Assembly: GCA_033764965.1 (NCBI GenBank)
Contig: JANRIN010000031.1
Coordinates: 1-64,000, forward strand
DNA from: JSC-12 sp033764965
GTDB lineage: Bacteria; Cyanobacteriota; Cyanobacteriia; Leptolyngbyales; Leptolyngbyaceae
Direction of reading: 5' to 3'
Length of the DNA: 64,000 bases
Below, in pieces: positions 16,411-25,204 of the stretch. Position numbers and translations under genes: made by a program. Position 1 is the stretch's first letter, and the number at the start of each line of letters is the position of its first letter. Below the pieces are notes generated by a model. That model did not search any database. It saw only the letters and a list, made by a program, of their open reading frames with translations, and was not told the origin of the DNA.

Positions 16411-17300
16411 TGGAGGTTCTGGAACACTCTGTTCAGCATCTATCTGCTCCAGGTTCGGCACAGCAAACCCTGAGAGGAGAATTCACCTGCGCTGGAGTGG
16501 GCTTGCATACGGGTTCTGCTGTCCAGGTGCGAGTTTTGCCTGCTGAGGTTGGAGCGGGACGTTATTTTGTGCGGACTGACCTATCTGAAGCCGCAATCAT
16601 TCCGGCTCAGGTTGCTCAGGTGAGCCAGACCATGCTCTCAACGGAATTGAGTCAGGGAGAGGCGCGAGTTCGGACGGTGGAGCATCTGTTAGCAGCGCTA
16701 TTCGGCATGGGAGTAGACAATGCTCGGATTGAACTGGATGCTCCGGAGGCTCCCTTACTAGACGGTTCTGCGAAAGAGTGGGCGGCAGCGATCGCGCAAG
16801 TTGGAGTCGTGCCGCAATCCGCTCTCCGCTCTAACTGGACCTTGGCGGAACCGATCTGGATTCGAGAGGGGGATATGTTCGTCGCAGCCCTACCCGCTCC
16901 AGAGTTGCGCTTTACTTACGGAATTGATTTTGCTTTACCCGCGATCGGCAACCAGTGGCACAGTTGGGCACCCAGCCAGGAGCCGTTTGCAGTGGCGATC
17001 GCGCCAGCCCGTACATTTGGCTTGGCAGACCAAATTGAGTATTTAAGAGCACAAGGGTTGATTAAGGGTGGTAGTTTAGATAACGCACTGGTTTGTGGAT
17101 CGGAGGGATGGCTAAACCCACCGCTAAGGTTTGCAAATGAGCCTGCCCGTCATAAACTTTTAGATTTAGTTGGAGATTTAAGTTTAGTGGGCACCCTGCC
17201 AACGGCTCACTTCCTGGCATACAAAGCCAGCCATACCATGCACACTCAACTGGCGCGATCGCTCAGTGCATTGCGAGGTGCCCTGCCCATAAATCCCTAA
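16410..17300 (+). CDS. lpxC: UDP-3-O-acyl-N-acetylglucosamine deacetylase
   Basis: A 296-residue zinc deacetylase, the committed step of lipid A synthesis. The start overlaps the bamA stop (TAATG). Zinc ligands are visible: the first His in TVEHLLAALFGMG, and His/Asp in RHKLLDLVGDLSLVG. The GVGLHTG loop near residue 30 and the LDGSA segment are conserved. The active-site C-terminal His is in SHTMHTQLARSL. Together with fabZ, lpxA and lpxB downstream it forms a lipid A block; lpxD is not in this window. Confidence 0.96.
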   Translation: MEVLEHSVQHLSAPGSAQQTLRGEFTCAGVGLHTGSAVQVRVLPAEVGAGRYFVRTDLSEAAIIPAQVAQVSQTMLSTELSQGEARVRTVEHLLAALFGMGVDNARIELDAPEAPLLDGSAKEWAAAIAQVGVVPQSALRSNWTLAEPIWIREGDMFVAALPAPELRFTYGIDFALPAIGNQWHSWAPSQEPFAVAIAPARTFGLADQIEYLRAQGLIKGGSLDNALVCGSEGWLNPPLRFANEPARHKLLDLVGDLSLVGTLPTAHFLAYKASHTMHTQLARSLSALRGALPINP

Positions 17301-17379
17301 TGGTTCAAGCTGTTGACCAACAGCCCCCCGATTCGTTCTATTGTTTGCCTTACCTGTCGTCCTTCGTTACCCCTTGCTC

Positions 17380-17925
17380 ATGTCCATTCTCACTGATGCC
17401 AACACTGCCGATGCCCAGCCTAGCCATGTGAACCTTCCTGATCGCCACGAAGCTGGGGATTCAGCCGTCAGTTCTCCTGCAACCACCGATAAAGCAGTCC
17501 TCACGGTCGAGGAAATTCAAAAACTGCTACCCCACCGCTACCCCTTTGCATTGGTCGATCGCATCATCGACTACGTTCCCGGTAAAAAAGCGGTTGGCAT
17601 TAAAAATGTCACCTTCAACGAACCTCACTTTCAAGGGCATTTTCCGGATCGTCCTATCATGCCGGGAGTCTTGATTATTGAAGCGATGGCGCAGGTAGGA
17701 GGGATTGTCCTGACGCAAATGGCAGATCTCAATGGTGGACTGTTTATGTTTGCAGGCATTGATGGGGTGCGGTTTCGTCGCCCAGTGGTGCCAGGGGATC
17801 AGCTAATCATGACGGTGGAACTTCTGAGCGTCAAACGCCGTCGGTTTGGCAAGATGCAAGGACGGGCTGAAGTGGATGGACACCTCGCGGCGGAAGGCGA
17901 GTTTATGTTTTCGCTTGTAGACTAA
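17380..17925 (+). CDS. fabZ: 3-hydroxyacyl-ACP dehydratase FabZ
   Basis: The ATG at 17380 gives 181 residues; an upstream in-frame TTG would add 13 unlikely residues. The N-terminal 45 residues are poorly conserved. The hot-dog fold then carries the catalytic His (LLPHRYPFALVDRI) and the catalytic Glu in HFPDRPIMPGVLIIEAMAQ. It dehydrates 3-hydroxyacyl-ACP, supplying acyl chains for membrane lipids and the hydroxyacyl pool that LpxA also uses. It sits 79 nt after lpxC and 89 nt before lpxA. Confidence 0.96.
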   Translation: MSILTDANTADAQPSHVNLPDRHEAGDSAVSSPATTDKAVLTVEEIQKLLPHRYPFALVDRIIDYVPGKKAVGIKNVTFNEPHFQGHFPDRPIMPGVLIIEAMAQVGGIVLTQMADLNGGLFMFAGIDGVRFRRPVVPGDQLIMTVELLSVKRRRFGKMQGRAEVDGHLAAEGEFMFSLVD

Positions 17926-17954
17926 CGAAGTTTGAGTCTTGATTTCTGAGTTTT

Positions 17955-18012
17955 GAGAAATAAACTCATCGCTCGCAGCAACTCATCACTCATAACTCAT
18001 CACTCACAACCC
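17955..18012. repeat. AACTCATCACTCATAACTC spacer repeat
   Basis: Imperfect tandem units of ACTCATC and AACTCATCACTC lie between fabZ and lpxA. They are typical cyanobacterial junk-like spacer repeats with no visible signal. Confidence 0.6.
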
Positions 18013-18014
18013 CT

Positions 18015-18842
18015 ATGGCAACCCTAATTCATCCAACTGCTGTCATTCATCCTGGTGCAGAACTACATCCCACTGTTGAGGTTAGACCCTATGCCGTGAT
18101 TGGGGAAAAGGTCAAAGTCGGGCCAGAAACTATCGTTGGGGCGCATGTGGTGCTGGATGGTTGGACGGAGATTGGAGCACGCAACCAAATTTTTCCGGGA
18201 GCCGCGATCGGGTTAGCCTCTCAGGACAAGAAGTACGACGGTACGGATAGCCTGGTCAAAATTGGTGATGATAACCGCATCCGAGAATTTGTCACGATCA
18301 ACTGTGCCACCTATTCGGATGAAGTAACGTTGATTGGCGATCGCAACTTGATCATGGCATACACTCACATCGCCCATAACTGCGTGATTGAAGATCAGGT
18401 GATTATCACCAACGCCGTTTCTCTAGGTGGGCACGTTCACATCGAATCGCAAGCCAGAGTTGGCGGTATGTGTGGCATTCATCAGGGCGTTCACATTGGG
18501 CGGTTGGCGATGGTGGGTGGCATGAGCCGTATTACCCGTGATGTCCCACCCTATATGCTGGTAGAGGGCAATGGGGCAAGAGTTCGATCGCTCAATCGAG
18601 TCGGGTTGGAACGGGCAGGCATCGTTACCCTAAATGACGGGCAGGTATTTCAAAGTTTGAAAAAGGCGTTTCGCCTGCTGTACCGCTCTGGATTGTCGTT
18701 GCCAGAAGCTCTAGAAAAGTTAGAAATTTTGCTCGACGACGAACATTTGCAACACTTACACCACTTTTTGCAACTGTCTCAACAACCCGGACGACGCGGA
18801 CCAACACCAGGATCAAAATCAGGGGATGACGAGGATGAGTGA
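18015..18842 (+). CDS. lpxA: Acyl-ACP--UDP-N-acetylglucosamine O-acyltransferase
   Basis: A 275-residue left-handed beta-helix acyltransferase made of hexapeptide repeats (for example IHPTAVIHPGAELHP). The catalytic His lies in AYTHIAHNCVIEDQ, and the conserved GGMSRITRDVPPYMLVEGN segment follows. The C-terminal helical domain (about 190-260) ends in an acidic tail. It performs the first step of lipid A synthesis. The stop overlaps the start of lpxB by 17 nt, indicating translational coupling. Confidence 0.96.
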   Translation: MATLIHPTAVIHPGAELHPTVEVRPYAVIGEKVKVGPETIVGAHVVLDGWTEIGARNQIFPGAAIGLASQDKKYDGTDSLVKIGDDNRIREFVTINCATYSDEVTLIGDRNLIMAYTHIAHNCVIEDQVIITNAVSLGGHVHIESQARVGGMCGIHQGVHIGRLAMVGGMSRITRDVPPYMLVEGNGARVRSLNRVGLERAGIVTLNDGQVFQSLKKAFRLLYRSGLSLPEALEKLEILLDDEHLQHLHHFLQLSQQPGRRGPTPGSKSGDDEDE

Positions 18843-20097
18843 CACGGTTGCCGCAAACCACCAGCGCCCTTATCGCATTTTCATCAGTACAGGTGAGGTC
18901 TCTGGAGATTTGCAAGGGGCACTCCTGATTGAATCACTCAAACAGCAAGCGCAGGATCGTGGCATCGAGCTTGAGATTACAGGGCTGGGGGGCGATCGTA
19001 TGGCAAATGCGGGAGCAACGCTGCTGGCGCATACCAGCGAAATTGGCTCAATGGGAATTTTGGAGTCTTTGCCCTTCGTCTTTCCAACGCTGCGAATCCA
19101 AAATCGAGCAAAAGCTTACTTGAAGCAACACCCGCCAGATGTAGTGGTGTTAATCGACTATATGGGACCCAATCTGGCGTTTTGCGATTATTTCTTGCAC
19201 CAACCCCTTTCACCTCCAGTAGTGTACTACATCAGTCCGCAAGAATGGGTCTGGGGAGATCAATGGCAGTGGGGCGTGAAGCTGTTTCGGTCTGACCTGA
19301 TCGTTGAAGCAACTGAACGAGTTTTGGCAATTTTTCCAGCAGAAGCGAAGTATATGGAACAAAAGGGTGCCCAGGTGAGTTGGGTAGGACATCCTTTGGT
19401 CGATCGGATGCAAACCGTTCCTGGTCGGGAGAGCAGTCGAGCAGCCCTGAATTTATTGCCCGATCAACCTGTACTTACATTGCTACCCGCATCCCGCCAA
19501 CAGGAGATTAAGTACCTGTTGCCAGTCATTTGTCGAGCGGCACAGTTGATCCAAGCAAAACTGCCTCAAGTGCAATTCTTGATCCCGTTGGCGCTGGAAA
19601 AATACCGTCAGCCGATCGAGCAGGCGATCGCGCAATACGGGTTACAGGCAACGATTCTGGCGGATCAGGCTAGCACCCAGACCAACAATCCAGCCCAATC
19701 GGTGACACTCCAGGCGATCGCCGCGGCAGATCTGGCAATTACCAAATCTGGTACGGTTAATCTAGAAATTGCCTTGCTGAATACGCCGCAAGTGGTGCTG
19801 TATAAGGTGAATAAGCTCACCGCCTGGATTCTCCAGCACATTCTCAAAATTTGGATTCCTTTCATGTCTCCGCCGAACCTGGTGATGATGCGAGCGATCG
19901 TGCCAGAGTTCATGCAAGATCAGGCAACTCCAGAAAATCTGGCTCAGGAAGCCCTGGAGATTTTGCTGAATCCAGACCGTCGGCATACAATTCAGGCAGA
20001 TTACCAGGCAATGCGGCAGGCATTAGGAGAACCAGGAGTCTGCGATCGGGCAGCAACGGAGATCTTCAAGCTCTTACCAACTCAGTCACCCTCTTGA
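18826..20097 (+). CDS. lpxB: Lipid-A-disaccharide synthase
   Basis: A 423-residue GT-B glycosyltransferase joining UDP-diacylglucosamine and lipid X. The signature ISTGEVSGDLQGALLIESL is near the N-terminus. Further conserved segments are GGDRMANAG, SPQEWVWGDQW, VGHPLVDRM, LPASRQQEI and TKSGTVNLEIALLNTPQVV. A second ATG nine bases downstream (MSDTVAANH) is an equally possible start. It ends the bamA-lpxC-fabZ-lpxA-lpxB run; the next gene is 112 nt away. Confidence 0.96.
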   Translation: MTRMSDTVAANHQRPYRIFISTGEVSGDLQGALLIESLKQQAQDRGIELEITGLGGDRMANAGATLLAHTSEIGSMGILESLPFVFPTLRIQNRAKAYLKQHPPDVVVLIDYMGPNLAFCDYFLHQPLSPPVVYYISPQEWVWGDQWQWGVKLFRSDLIVEATERVLAIFPAEAKYMEQKGAQVSWVGHPLVDRMQTVPGRESSRAALNLLPDQPVLTLLPASRQQEIKYLLPVICRAAQLIQAKLPQVQFLIPLALEKYRQPIEQAIAQYGLQATILADQASTQTNNPAQSVTLQAIAAADLAITKSGTVNLEIALLNTPQVVLYKVNKLTAWILQHILKIWIPFMSPPNLVMMRAIVPEFMQDQATPENLAQEALEILLNPDRRHTIQADYQAMRQALGEPGVCDRAATEIFKLLPTQSPS

Positions 20098-20209
20098 TAC
20101 TCAGAGAACTTCAGAAAAAAACGAATTTTACATTTGTTCTTTTTGCTGCTGACTTTTTCCCATTTCAAGGCAGAGTAAGAGATGAATCCCATTTGGAGTC
20201 GCTGCGGAC

Positions 20210-21838
20210 ATGATGCAAACTCCCATCTCCCCGATCGAAGTCATCGAATCTTTCCACAACCTACAGCATCAGTTACGCGACCTGTGGCAATCGGTGGAGT
20301 CAGCGGACAATTTCGATCCGAGCGATGCCGATATCGTAGTTGTGCCGTCTCTCAGCCTGGATCAGCGGGAACTGCAAAAGATTGAAGGGTTCCATCATTA
20401 CGAAGAACGGCTGTTATTTTCGCTGATTCGGCTACGGAACCCCCGCACTCGCATGGTCTATGTTACCTCGCAGCCACTCCATCCCAGCGTGATTGATTAC
20501 TATCTGCAACTGCTTCCTGGCATTCCCTTCTCCCATGCCCGCGATCGCCTGTTGCTGCTCTCAACCTACGACTCCTCCCTCAGTCCTTTGAGCCAAAAGA
20601 TCCTCGATCGTCCGCGTCTGATGAAGCGTATTCGTCATGCTGTGCGCCCCGATCGTAGCTTCATGATCTGCTACAACTCCACTGCCGCAGAACGAGACCT
20701 ATCGATTAAAACAGGCATTCCGCTCTTTGCCCTTGATCCAGCCCTGCTTAACTGGGGCACCAAAGGGGGCAGTCGTCAAATTTTTGCGGAATCCGGCGTT
20801 CCCCATCCCGACGGCAGCGATTCGGTTTGGTCCATTAATGAGCTAGCTAATGCGGCGGCAGATTTATGGGAACGCCAACCCCAGATGAAACGCATGGTGG
20901 TCAAGCTGAACGAAGGCTTTTCGGGAGAAGGCAATGCCCTGCTGGATTTGCGAAATATTCAAGAAGTGACACCGGGAAACGCCTCTCACTCTGCCAGAGT
21001 GGATGCGCTAAAAGAACAGTTTGCCTGTATGCGGTTTGAAGCAAAAGGCGAAACCTGGCAAAACTTTGGTAGCCGTATTTCTGAACTGGGCGCGATCGTG
21101 GAACTGTTTTTAGAAGGAGAAAAGCGATCGCCTAGCGTGCAAGGACGCATTGACCCGCTGGGTGAAGTCGAAATAATTTCCACCCATGACCAGATTTTGG
21201 GCGGTCCCACCGGACAAATTTATCTGGGTTGTCGCTTTCCGGCGGACGAAGCCTACCGGTTACGCCTGCAAGAATTGGGCATGAAAATTGGACGCAATTT
21301 GGCAGAAAAAGGCGCGATCGAACGATTTGGAGTAGATTTTGTTGCCGTCCATCAACCCAACCAACCCGGCAAACCCGAATGGGACATCTACGCGATCGAG
21401 ATCAACCTGCGGAAAGGCGGCACCACCCATCCCTTCATGACGCTCAAGTTTCTCACTAACGGACGCTATGACCTGAGCAGCGGTTTGTTTTACAGCCAGC
21501 AGGGACGCGCCAAATATTACATGGCAACGGACAACTTACAAAAAGACCAATATCGCGGCTTGCTGCCCAACGACTTGATGGATATCATCGCCAGTCATCA
21601 ACTCCACTTCGACACGGGCACCGAAACAGGCACCGTCTTTCACCTCATGGGCTGTCTCTCCGAATTCGGCAAACTCGGACTCACCAGCATTGGCAACTCC
21701 CCCCAACAAGCCGAAGAAATCTACAACAAACTTGTGCGGGCGATGGACGAAGAAACACGACCCTTGCGGTCTTTGCCAAGTAGCACATTCCCCTCTGGGG
21801 CTTCTGGTTCCTCCATGTCTTGGAGTGGCAGGTATTAG
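20210..21838 (+). CDS. PGM1-like ATP-grasp peptide ligase
   Basis: A 542-residue protein. The C-terminal two thirds look like an ATP-grasp ligase: KRMVVKLNEGFSGEGN resembles the nucleotide-binding strand-loop, and ERFGVDFV with YAIEINLRKGGTTHPF carries the metal-binding Glu and Asn. The overall pattern matches proteins annotated as peptide ligase PGM1-related. The named PGM1 of Streptomyces joins amino-acid units in pheganomycin. The N-terminal 180 residues hold a Rossmann-like pre-ATP-grasp region. There is no membrane segment. Neighbours (lpxB, purD) do not indicate a substrate, so the natural product or cellular peptide, if any, is unknown. Confidence 0.65.
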   Translation: MMQTPISPIEVIESFHNLQHQLRDLWQSVESADNFDPSDADIVVVPSLSLDQRELQKIEGFHHYEERLLFSLIRLRNPRTRMVYVTSQPLHPSVIDYYLQLLPGIPFSHARDRLLLLSTYDSSLSPLSQKILDRPRLMKRIRHAVRPDRSFMICYNSTAAERDLSIKTGIPLFALDPALLNWGTKGGSRQIFAESGVPHPDGSDSVWSINELANAAADLWERQPQMKRMVVKLNEGFSGEGNALLDLRNIQEVTPGNASHSARVDALKEQFACMRFEAKGETWQNFGSRISELGAIVELFLEGEKRSPSVQGRIDPLGEVEIISTHDQILGGPTGQIYLGCRFPADEAYRLRLQELGMKIGRNLAEKGAIERFGVDFVAVHQPNQPGKPEWDIYAIEINLRKGGTTHPFMTLKFLTNGRYDLSSGLFYSQQGRAKYYMATDNLQKDQYRGLLPNDLMDIIASHQLHFDTGTETGTVFHLMGCLSEFGKLGLTSIGNSPQQAEEIYNKLVRAMDEETRPLRSLPSSTFPSGASGSSMSWSGRY

Positions 21839-21929
21839 AAGGTTAAACACTCTTCCCGCTCCGATAAGCCGCCGCCGCAGAAATGCTTGGTCAGATCAGG
21901 ACGGCACACGTTGATTTTTACTGTGATTT

Positions 21930-23210
21930 TTACTGGGCAATCTTGGCACGGAAGCCAATGTCGCGACGAAAGTACATATCGTCGAACTGGATGGAGTTGA
22001 GCGCAGTGTAAGCATTGGCGATCGCTCCATCCAAGCTTGCTCCAGTCGCAACCACATTCAGCACTCGTCCGCCATCTGTGACGATCGCCTGCCCTCGTTT
22101 TTGCGTCCCGGCATGAAACACGATCGCATCCTGGTTTTCTGCTTGCTCAATTCCAGTGATAGGTTTGCCTTTCTCATAAGCGTCGGGATAGCCGCCTGCC
22201 GCCATTACCACGCAAGCTGCCGCGCCTGTTGTCCACTCTAGAGGCGGAAATGCTTCCAATCGTTGCTCGGCACACGCCAGTAACAGATCAGCGAGGGGTG
22301 TTTCCAGCAAGGGCAGCACCACTTGCGTTTCAGGATCGCCAAAGCGACAGTTAAATTCGATCACTTTCGGTTCATGGCTGGGAGTGATCATCAGTCCGGC
22401 GTACAGCACCCCCCGATAATCAATCTGGCGTTTGCGGAGCGTGGCGATCGCGGGTTCTAAAATTTCTTGCTGAATGCGCTCCATCATTTGGGGAGTGGCG
22501 ATCGGGGCTGGAGCATAGGCACCCATGCCACCTGTATTTGCTCCCGTATCCCCCTCGCCAATGCGCTTATGATCCTGCGCTGGCAGCAAGGGACGAATCG
22601 TTAGCCCATCGGTTACTGCCAACACCGACACTTCCTGTCCGGTGAGGCATTCTTCGATCACAACCCGTTGCCCCGCTTCGCCAAACTTGCCGCCAAACGC
22701 ATCGGCGATCGCGGCTTCGGCTTCGGCGATCGTCATTGCCACGGTTACGCCTTTTCCCGCTGCTAACCCATCGGCTTTGATGACGATCGGCGCGCCTTGC
22801 TTTTGCACATAGGCAAGGGCAGCATTGGCTTGAATAAACACAACCGCTTCAGCCGTGGGAATGTTTGCCTCGCGCATCAGGTCTTTTGCCCAGGCTTTGC
22901 TGGCTTCAATTTGCGCTCCCAGGCGAGTGGGACCAAACACCGTTAAGCCCTGGCTTTGCAAATAATCCGTAACTCCAGCCGCAAGGGGCACTTCAGGTCC
23001 GACAACAACCAGATCTACGCCATTCACCAGTGCAAATCGAGCAATTCCTTCAAAATCCAGCACATTCATTGCCAGGTTCAGGCAACGGGGAGTAGATGCA
23101 GTGCCGCCATTCCCAGGAACGCAAATCACTTGCTGGACATTCGCAGACTGCAACAGTTTCCACGCGATCGCGTGTTCCCGACCGCCGTTTCCAATCACCA
23201 GAACCTTCAC
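21930..23210 (-). CDS. purD: Phosphoribosylamine--glycine ligase (GAR synthetase)
   Basis: A 426-residue ATP-grasp ligase, step two of purine synthesis. It begins MKVLVIGNGGREHAIAWKL. ATP-grasp motifs are seen in IVIKADGLAAGKGVTVA and EFNCRFGDPETQVVLPLL. The PurD signature is present in ADG and in GMGAYAPAPI. Length is normal. It stands alone on the minus strand between the PGM1-like gene and the TPR gene. No riboswitch was recognised in the about 200-nt divergent spacer. Confidence 0.97.
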   Translation of the reverse strand: MKVLVIGNGGREHAIAWKLLQSANVQQVICVPGNGGTASTPRCLNLAMNVLDFEGIARFALVNGVDLVVVGPEVPLAAGVTDYLQSQGLTVFGPTRLGAQIEASKAWAKDLMREANIPTAEAVVFIQANAALAYVQKQGAPIVIKADGLAAGKGVTVAMTIAEAEAAIADAFGGKFGEAGQRVVIEECLTGQEVSVLAVTDGLTIRPLLPAQDHKRIGEGDTGANTGGMGAYAPAPIATPQMMERIQQEILEPAIATLRKRQIDYRGVLYAGLMITPSHEPKVIEFNCRFGDPETQVVLPLLETPLADLLLACAEQRLEAFPPLEWTTGAAACVVMAAGGYPDAYEKGKPITGIEQAENQDAIVFHAGTQKRGQAIVTDGGRVLNVVATGASLDGAIANAYTALNSIQFDDMYFRRDIGFRAKIAQ

Positions 23211-23423
23211 GTTGCCCTATCCTTTACTGAACGCTTCAGCGCCATCGCTGTTAGTTGAACGCATCCAAAATTATGTCACGCTCCTGCTCAAATTTTGAAA
23301 AGCGCTACAAGAAATAGGTATAAGGGTAGAGGAACAGTTTCCGCAGGCAACCGTCTTGGACGGGGAATAGCTCTGGCTGGAATGGTGCATAGTGAATCTT
23401 GATGTGAGGCAGGAGACGTGGTG

Positions 23424-24827
23424 ATGAGTGCTGTTTGGATGAGGAGACAAATCGCGATCGCAATTGCGTTGTGGAGCGTCGTGAGTATGGGCAACAATAC
23501 CGCGATCGCCCAACTCTCTGAACCCTCCTCAACTCCCCTCCCCCCCTCTGCCCCCAACCCCCAATCTAATCCCCAACCCCCAACCCCCAACCCCCAACTC
23601 TCCCCCAACCCCCAACCCTCCCCCAAACCCCAAACCCCCAAAAAACAACCTCCACCCGATAAATTTCCCCCCAACCCGCTAGAAATCTCTGAGCCACTCG
23701 ACCCCCTCATTCCCTACGACTACAAAAACCGTCCCCTGACCGCAGACGAACGCCGGGAACTGGTGAAAGCTGCCGATCGACTGGCGTTGATTGGGGCACA
23801 ACGGCTGCAAGCCCAGGATTCTGTGGGTGCGTATGAAGCCTGGAACCAGGAGTTGCGCTATCGCCGCGTGGCAGGCTTCTTGGTGGGTGAAGTGCAGGCG
23901 TTGGGACGGGTGGGAGATGCGGCGTGGGGGCAAACGAACACCCAACAATTGCGCTACATCACCAAGCGACTGGATGACATTCGCCTGCAAACCGAAAAGC
24001 CGATCGCCCAACTGGAAAATGATGCCAAAACGCCTCCAGAACTGGCGAATCCAAAGCAACGCATGGATGTGATCGAAGCCTTGGGCTTTGCTTACCAACA
24101 GGTGCGCCTGCCCAAAATTTCTGCGAGTTTATTTGAGCAAGTGCTGGCAAATGCTCGGCAACAGGGAGACGACCTGAAACTGGAAGCAACGTTGATTAAC
24201 CTGGGGCAATTGCATCTGGGCTGGTTTGACTATCCCAATGCTGCCAGAGTGTATCGGGAATTATGGCAGCGATCGCAGGCACGCCAGGACTTATTTAACG
24301 AGCCGCTGTATCTGGGGCAACTGATCTTTGTGCATGAGCAGGCGAAGCAACCCAAGGAAACGATTTTTTATCAACAACAACTGATCGAGTTTCATCGTAA
24401 GGTGAATGATCCCAAGCCTGTTCCAGCGCTGATTAAACGCATCGCCGATAATCAGCAAACTTTGGGACAACTCGATCGCGCCGAAGCCAACTATCAACTA
24501 GCTTACAAATCTGCTCAACCTCAATTGCAGTGGGCGGTGGCGGGGGACGCTTTGAAGAAACTGGGAGAGATGTATCGTAGCAACGATCGCCTCGATTCTG
24601 CCCAACGCATTTACACTTTTTTGGTGAACGTAGAGCAACAGGCATACAACTCCTACGGCATCATGGAAGCCTACGACCAATTAGGGCAAATCCATGTGCA
24701 ACAGCAACAATATTCAGAGGCGATCGTTGCCTTTGAACAAGGACGCGAAATTGCCCGTCAACTCAAGTTTCGCGAAGAGTACTTTACCGATCAAATCCAA
24801 AAAGCCGCAGAGCAGGCAGGCAAGTAG
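23424..24827 (+). CDS. TPR protein with signal peptide and PNPQ linker
   Basis: The start was chosen at the ATG eight bases after AGGAG; two GTG codons just upstream are less well placed. A signal peptide (about 1-28, AIAQ) precedes a 45-residue Pro/Asn/Gln/Ser-rich linker encoded by CCCCCAA-type repeats (23523-23650). From about residue 95 the protein is helical, with at least six TPR-like repeats (for example GDALKKLGEMYRSNDRLDSAQRIYTFL and YDQLGQIHVQQQQYSEAIVAFEQG, each split by helix turns). It is likely a periplasmic or lumenal scaffold. Its partner is unknown. Confidence 0.7.
   Translation: MSAVWMRRQIAIAIALWSVVSMGNNTAIAQLSEPSSTPLPPSAPNPQSNPQPPTPNPQLSPNPQPSPKPQTPKKQPPPDKFPPNPLEISEPLDPLIPYDYKNRPLTADERRELVKAADRLALIGAQRLQAQDSVGAYEAWNQELRYRRVAGFLVGEVQALGRVGDAAWGQTNTQQLRYITKRLDDIRLQTEKPIAQLENDAKTPPELANPKQRMDVIEALGFAYQQVRLPKISASLFEQVLANARQQGDDLKLEATLINLGQLHLGWFDYPNAARVYRELWQRSQARQDLFNEPLYLGQLIFVHEQAKQPKETIFYQQQLIEFHRKVNDPKPVPALIKRIADNQQTLGQLDRAEANYQLAYKSAQPQLQWAVAGDALKKLGEMYRSNDRLDSAQRIYTFLVNVEQQAYNSYGIMEAYDQLGQIHVQQQQYSEAIVAFEQGREIARQLKFREEYFTDQIQKAAEQAGK
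23523..23650. repeat. CCCCCAACCCCCAAC tandem low-complexity tract
   Basis: Imperfect tandem units CCCCAACCCCCAACTC and CCCAACCC encode PNPQ-type residues in the TPR protein. This is the same tract family as at bases 1-50. Confidence 0.85.
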
Positions 24828-24889
24828 AGAAGCGGTAAAAACTTGCTAGATTTGTTTTACTCCTTTTTTGCTTGAGTGCAGTTTGCCAA

Positions 24890-25183
24890 ATGACTCAATC
24901 CAACGACCTCCCCCAACGAGTAGAACGCTTAGAAAATGGGCAAATTGATTTAAAACTGGCGGTTAGCTCTCTGCTGGCAGTGGTTGAGCGCCATCAGGTT
25001 TATCACGAAACCAGTCAGCGCAATTTTGAACGGATTATGGCTGAGATTCAATCCATGCGATCTGATATGCAGGAAATGCGGGCTGATATGCAGGAAATGC
25101 AGTCCGAAATTCGAGGGTTACAAGTCGAGAATCGGCGCATTCTCGATATTTTGCAAGATCAGGGGGATGAGCATGGCAATTGA
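24890..25183 (+). CDS. Small coiled-coil protein
   Basis: From the ATG at 24890 this is a 97-residue protein (an upstream in-frame TTG exists). It is almost entirely helical with heptad periodicity. It includes a short internal repetition, MRSDMQEM / MRADMQEM / MQSEIRGL, at about residues 60-80. It resembles small cyanobacterial coiled-coil proteins of unknown role. It lies 21 nt before the HTH-GrpE-like gene in the same direction, so co-transcription is likely. Confidence 0.6.
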   Translation: MTQSNDLPQRVERLENGQIDLKLAVSSLLAVVERHQVYHETSQRNFERIMAEIQSMRSDMQEMRADMQEMQSEIRGLQVENRRILDILQDQGDEHGN

Positions 25184-25204
25184 TCGCAACCAACTTCCAG
25201 TCCT

